From Betaproteobacteria bacterium (GTDB taxonomy: Bacteria; Pseudomonadota; Gammaproteobacteria; Burkholderiales; SG8-39), in contig JAABRB010000126.1 of the NCBI GenBank assembly GCA_011391185.1, forward strand, positions 1-8,992: 8,992 bases of DNA, written 5' to 3'. How positions within the stretch are numbered: the first letter of the stretch is position 1; each line of letters begins with the position of its first letter. The notes under the pieces are model-generated. The model was not told the origin of the DNA, made no database searches, and saw only the letters and a list, made by a program, of their open reading frames with translations. A program made the position numbers and the translations under genes. Shown in pieces: positions 5,934 to 8,992 of this stretch.

Positions 5934-6329
5934 CTACTCGTCCGCGAGCAGATGTGCGCGCCCATGCGGCGCGCCGAAGCAGCGCGTGATTGACGTGAGC
6001 ACGCCTTCAGGGTTGCTCACCACATCCTGATTCTCGAATCGGATCACCCGGACTCCCGTGGCGGCGAGATAGGTCGTGCGCAGCACGTCGCGTCTTATTG
6101 CCAGATCGTGATCGTGCGCGGCGCCGTCCAGTTCCACTGCGAGCCGCTCGGACGGGCAATAGAAATCGAGAATGAATGGGCCGACGCTGTGCTGGCGGCG
6201 AAACTTTCGGCCCACGAGTCGGCTGCGCTGAAGATAGTGCCAGAGCAGTGATTCGGCAGACGTCAGATTCGCGCGCAACTCGCGGCGACGAGTCTTCAAT
6301 TCCGGGGTGTTGTGCTTTGGAGTGAGCAT
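5934..6329 (-). CDS. DUF559 domain protein, putative Vsr-like endonuclease
   Basis: About 131 residues of the DUF559 family, which belongs to the PD-(D/E)xK nuclease superfamily near the very-short-patch-repair endonuclease. Seen from the ATG at 6329: LRANLTSAESLLWHYLQ (18-34), the conserved RKFRRQHSVGPFILDFYCP (41-59), LAVELDGAAH (63-72) and GVRVIRFEN (92-100). Likely catalytic acids are D55 in ILDFYCP, then E66 and D68 in VELDG. The DNA target is not known for the family. GTG at 6335 is an alternative start; neither has a clear Shine-Dalgarno. The gene faces the PsiF-like gene tail to tail and lies between repeat clusters 2 and 3. From memory, DUF559 genes in several proteobacteria are found next to similar palindromic repeats, so a link is plausible but unproven. 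Confidence 0.92.
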   Translation of the reverse strand: MLTPKHNTPELKTRRRELRANLTSAESLLWHYLQRSRLVGRKFRRQHSVGPFILDFYCPSERLAVELDGAAHDHDLAIRRDVLRTTYLAATGVRVIRFENQDVVSNPEGVLTSITRCFGAPHGRAHLLADE

Positions 6330-6399
6330 GCGCACGAGAATGCTTGCGGAAGTGGCTCAGCGCGTGAGCCTTCGCGGGCGGGGCGGTTTCTTGTTTGTT

Positions 6400-6703
6400 C
6401 CCCTCCTTTTCAAGGAGGGGTCCGCCCGCAGGGCGGGGGGTGGTTGGGGATTCGATCAACGCCGCTCACCACCCCGTCGCCTTCGGCGCCACCCCTCCTC
6501 GAAGAGGAGGGGAAGAAGCGGTAAACCTCCCCTCCTTTTCAAGGAGGGGTCCGCCCGCAGGGCGGGGGGTGGTTGGGGATTCGATCAACGCCGCTCACCA
6601 CCCCGTCGCCTTCGGCGCCACCCCTCCTCGAAGAGGAGGGGAAGAAGCGGTAAACCTCCCCTCCTTTTCAAGGAGGGGTGCCCGCTAAGCGGGCGGGGTG
6701 GTT
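6400..6703. repeat. Palindromic repeat cluster 3: 129 bp tandem repeat (F-R-F-R-F)
   Basis: Two apparently identical 129 bp copies (6400-6528 and 6529-6657) and a partial third (6658-6703) fill most of the 387 bp gap between the DUF559 and I9-like genes. Each full copy holds a forward unit (6400-6445; 6529-6574), a 21-base spacer containing GGGGATTCGATCAACGCC, a reverse unit (6467-6512; 6596-6641) and a 16-base linker. The last forward unit (6658-6703) carries a different hairpin B (GCCCGC-TAA-GCGGGC). Just left of the cluster, about 6373-6389 (CGCGGGCGGGGCGGTTT) resembles the tail of a further broken unit. Since 129 is divisible by three, open frames run through it, but they are not genes. 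The stretch 6336-6399 shows no clear promoter for DUF559. Confidence 0.95.
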
Positions 6704-6716
6704 CACGCAACCTGAA

Positions 6717-6959
6717 TCAAGCCGCGCGCTTCGATCGTACTTTCGGGCGCGGATTGGGCAGCTCGACGGTACGCTCCTCGCTCATCACCCAGTTGTCGAG
6801 GTCATCGACGAGCTGCCTGGCGCGCGGCTTCGCGCACTGCACGAGCAGCATGCGCGGTGCGTCGTCGAGGATGGTGACGCCCTCGCACTTCCGGATGCGC
6901 GCGACATCAGCCGCGGGCTTTGCGCCGCTGCCGGTGAATCGCAGGATGTACTTCGCCAT
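6717..6959 (-). CDS. Small stand-alone protein resembling subtilase I9 propeptide/inhibitor
   Basis: An 80-residue cytoplasmic-looking protein with no signal peptide or membrane segment. The order of predicted elements fits the inhibitor I9 fold: strand KYILRFTG (3-10), helix about 15-25, strands GVTILDDAPRMLLVQCA (27-43), helix PRARQLVDDLDNW (45-57) and last strand ERTVELP (62-68), followed by a basic tail (PRPKVRSKRAA). I9 domains fold subtilases and then block the active site through their C-terminal strand. The gene starts 12 bases after the stop of a subtilase on the same strand, which fits a chaperone or inhibitor supplied in trans. The preceding subtilase begins with a similar strand (RRYILLPPQG) and contains VRVLD, comparable to VTILD here. 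There is no strong Shine-Dalgarno, suggesting translation coupled to the protease gene. The I9 assignment rests on pattern and context, not on a strong motif. Confidence 0.75.
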   Translation of the reverse strand: MAKYILRFTGSGAKPAADVARIRKCEGVTILDDAPRMLLVQCAKPRARQLVDDLDNWVMSEERTVELPNPRPKVRSKRAA

Positions 6960-6971
6960 GGCTGCGAACGA

Positions 6972-8498
6972 TCATAGCATTCCGCGTCCCTCGTAGATCG
7001 CTCCGAAGCCGAGCCCGCTCGCTGCGGCGAAAACGATCTGCGCCATGGCGTCCGAGCGGGCCGGACCGCGCGGCATCTTGAGAATCTTCCGGTTGCGGGC
7101 GAGGAGCGCGGCGGCCGCCCCGGTCGCGGCAGGGCAGGCCATCGACGTGCCATCGAAGGCGGCGTACCCGCCCGGCACGGTGGAGACGATCGCCACGCCC
7201 GGACCGGTCAGGTCGATCTCCGGGCCGATGTTCGAGAATGCCGCGATGAAATTGCTCCGGTCGCGCCCGTACGGTCGCATGATCTCGGCCCGGTGCGCCG
7301 AGTCACGCGGGAAGGCGCCCTTGCGACCCATCGCGCTCACGCCGATCGCCAGCTGATCCGCGCCGGGATAGTTCACCGGCGCGCGTCCGTCGTTACCCGC
7401 GGCCACGATCACCAGGACGCCCTGCGCGCGTGCGTCGGCGATCGCAGCTGAAGTGGCTGCGTCGGGTTCGCTGCCACCGAGGCTCATGTTGACGAGGTCG
7501 CAACCGTCGGCGACCGCCCGGTCGATCGCCTTCAGGATCGCGAAATTGGACGCCGACTCCTTGCCCTTCCCGAACACGCGGTAGCTGCGCAGCTTCACCG
7601 CGGGCGCAAGTCCGCGCACGCCGCTGCCCTTTTGGCCGCGCGCCGCCACGATGCCGGCGACGTGCGTGCCGTGCCCGGCGCCGTTGTCGCGCCAGTTCTC
7701 GGGCCGCTCGCCGAGTACTGTGTTCTCGCCACCCACAACCACGAGATCCGGATGATCGCCGACCCCCGTGTCGATGATGCCCACCGTCACGCCTGTCCCG
7801 ACCGTGAGACGGGTGGTTCCGTAAAAGTGCCGCAGGGCGTCGTCCACGGCGAGGTCGATGCGCTGGACGCTGACCTTGATCTTCGCCCGCTTGCGCAGCC
7901 GCAGCTTGAGCACGCTCCATGACCCGGTCGGCGGAAACACGTACAGCCGCTCGATCGTCTTGGCCGAAGTCGGAAGTTGCAACCTGATTTCGCCCTTGGC
8001 GTCGGTGGCGCCGTCATCGCCCTCGAAGTTCGCGAAGTCCGTGAACGCGACCACCTGTGCGCCCGGCACCGGCTTCCGGTCCGCGCGCGACGTCACGGTG
8101 ACCGTCACGGTCATCGTCGCGCGCGCGGTTCGGGTTGCCGTGACGGCGCGCTTCGGCATCGGCCGTGGAAACAGCGCGGGCTTGTAGAAGATCTCGGGCA
8201 CCACGCGCAGCCCTGGCTGCGCAGTTCGCAGCGCGAGCATGTGCTCGGGCGCCATCTCGACCAGCTTCGCGCCATCCTCGCGCACCGAATCGAGCACGCG
8301 CACGGAAGCCGCGCGCCGCATGGCGCGCTTTGCTCCGCGGGCCGCGCGCACCCGCATCGCCACCCGGCTCGGTCGCGCCATGTTGGCAAGAAAGCTCTCG
8401 AGCGGCGCGGAGATGCGCGCAGCGCGCACGCCCCCGCCATGCATCCGCACGCCCTGGGGCGGCAGGAGGATGTAGCGCCGTTTCGCTCCGGTAGCCAT
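6972..8498 (-). CDS. Subtilisin-like serine protease (peptidase S8) with N-terminal propeptide-like and Ig-like regions
   Basis: A 508-residue subtilase. The full catalytic set is present: D243 in VGIIDTGV, H276 in GHGTHVAGI, N369 (oxyanion hole) in VAAGNDG and S452 in FDGTSMACPAATGAAA. Before the catalytic domain (about 215-490) lie an I9-like propeptide region (about 8-107, from RRYILLPPQG to LRVVPEIFY) and a beta-rich region at about 127-212 (TMTVTVTVTSR, KPVPGAQVVAF, TDAKGEIRLQLP) resembling a carboxypeptidase-regulatory/Ig-like fold. No signal peptide is visible: the N-terminus is basic with no hydrophobic core, so it is either cytoplasmic or exported by another route. Shine-Dalgarno AAGGAGA lies about six bases before the ATG at 8498. 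The gene follows another subtilase by 27 bases and precedes the I9-like gene by 12, so the three form an operon. Confidence 0.95.
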   Translation of the reverse strand: MATGAKRRYILLPPQGVRMHGGGVRAARISAPLESFLANMARPSRVAMRVRAARGAKRAMRRAASVRVLDSVREDGAKLVEMAPEHMLALRTAQPGLRVVPEIFYKPALFPRPMPKRAVTATRTARATMTVTVTVTSRADRKPVPGAQVVAFTDFANFEGDDGATDAKGEIRLQLPTSAKTIERLYVFPPTGSWSVLKLRLRKRAKIKVSVQRIDLAVDDALRHFYGTTRLTVGTGVTVGIIDTGVGDHPDLVVVGGENTVLGERPENWRDNGAGHGTHVAGIVAARGQKGSGVRGLAPAVKLRSYRVFGKGKESASNFAILKAIDRAVADGCDLVNMSLGGSEPDAATSAAIADARAQGVLVIVAAGNDGRAPVNYPGADQLAIGVSAMGRKGAFPRDSAHRAEIMRPYGRDRSNFIAAFSNIGPEIDLTGPGVAIVSTVPGGYAAFDGTSMACPAATGAAAALLARNRKILKMPRGPARSDAMAQIVFAAASGLGFGAIYEGRGML

Positions 8499-8525
8499 GT
8501 GTATCTCCTTTCGTTTGTGCGGCGA

Positions 8526-8992
8526 TCAGTTTCGGGCGAGGCGCTCGCGCAGCGCCTTGGATGCGCCCGCGAGAATCTTCCGCGGCGGGGCAGGGCGGCG
8601 GCGTGCCGCGGCTCGCGTTCCGGTGGTCGAGAGAAACGCTTCGCGAAGTACCGCATCGGTCGCGAGGTGGAAGCGCAACTCGTCGCCGCACTCTGCGAGC
8701 ACCGCCTGCAGTGCGTGCGGGTCGGTGCCGAAGAGGCGCAGCAGGGCGCGCTGCACGCGCGCCGGGCTTGCATCCGGGAAATATTCCGCGATCGCGGCGA
8801 GATCGTTCGTCACACCCGGCGCAGGCCGCGCGCGCAGCTTTCGCTTGCGGGCGGTGCGCGTGGCCGCGGGCAGCGGCGCCGCAAGGAGATTGCGCGCGTC
8901 CAGGATGCCTGCGCCCCATTCGTGCGTTTTCCAGCCAGCGGGTTTGCGCACCCCGCCTTTTTTCAGCACCTCGTGAAAGACGCCCGGCAGGC
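8526..8992 (-). CDS. C-terminal end of a second subtilase (peptidase S8), cut by the window edge
   Basis: The frame is open to the window edge, so the 5' part is missing. The first visible residues, LPGVFHEVLKKGGVRKPAGW with KTHEWGAGILDARNLL, match the end of subtilase catalytic domains, where a last helix is followed by the WxTxxxGAGIxDAxxLL pattern. The apparent GTG start at 8969 is therefore only an internal codon. After this come a basic linker (TRTARKRKLRARP) and a C-terminal extension of about 100 residues, mostly helical (TNDLAAIAEYFPDASPARVQ, RALLRLFGTDPHALQAVLAE, LATDAVLREAFLS), ending in a basic tail. I do not recognise the extension. Its stop lies 27 bases before the next subtilase start, on the same strand. 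The catalytic residues lie outside the window and cannot be checked. Confidence 0.82.
   Translation of the reverse strand, partial: LPGVFHEVLKKGGVRKPAGWKTHEWGAGILDARNLLAAPLPAATRTARKRKLRARPAPGVTNDLAAIAEYFPDASPARVQRALLRLFGTDPHALQAVLAECGDELRFHLATDAVLREAFLSTTGTRAAARRRPAPPRKILAGASKALRERLARN

Noticed and set aside
6307..6996. 229-codon plus-strand open frame with PLLFKEGSARRAGGGW-type repeated peptide
   Set aside because: It is an in-frame reading of the 129 bp tandem palindromic repeats and the antisense of the I9-like gene; 129 is divisible by three, so the frame stays open by chance.
8014..8919. 301-codon minus-strand open frame across the junction of the two subtilases
   Set aside because: Overlaps both subtilase genes in another frame with Arg/Ala/Gly-rich translation; the subtilase frames carry clear family motifs and a Shine-Dalgarno.

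Overview
The window is a GC-rich bacterial chromosome segment with short intergenic gaps. A classical UbiD (ubiquinone biosynthesis), a Gram-negative outer-membrane barrel protein and a lytic transglycosylase point to a proteobacterium. The style of the genes and repeats suggests a beta- or gammaproteobacterium; that placement is inference, as no marker gene fixes it.

Layout, left to right. (1) 1-1237, plus strand: the 3' part of ubiD, carrying an unusual in-frame 2 x 60 bp insertion, followed closely by a small membrane protein gene. A bidirectional terminator at 1258-1293 separates it from the next, convergent gene. (2) 1312-1950, minus strand: an outer-membrane beta-barrel protein with a good sigma-70-type promoter at 2010-2037. 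(3) 2224-2943, plus strand: a periplasmic lytic transglycosylase with an N-terminal DUF4124-like segment. (4) 2953-3124: first cluster of palindromic repeats. (5) 3241-5455, plus strand: a cupin gene, then a fumarate-reductase/ketosteroid-dehydrogenase-type flavoprotein whose frame has no normal start codon. (6) 5447-5640: second repeat cluster, a 97 bp tandem duplication that begins inside the end of the flavoprotein gene. (7) 5676-5918, plus strand: a small secreted PsiF-like four-cysteine protein. (8) 5934-6329, minus strand: a DUF559 (Vsr-like) putative endonuclease. (9) 6400-6703: third repeat cluster, with two identical 129 bp tandem copies plus one partial copy. (10) 6717-8992, minus strand: a compact protease operon with the C-terminal end of one subtilase (cut by the window edge), a complete subtilase, and a small stand-alone protein resembling an I9 propeptide/inhibitor.

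The most notable signals are these. The ubiD insertion places two 20-residue repeats directly before the catalytic prFMN loop. Ten copies of a 46-48 bp two-hairpin repeat show compensatory changes in their second stem and form a conserved ~113 bp inverted composite; a DUF559 nuclease gene lies between two of the clusters. A detached I9-like protein sits in an operon with two subtilases. The flavoprotein lacks a visible start codon. I see no tRNA, rRNA, CRISPR array, integrase or classical insertion sequence.
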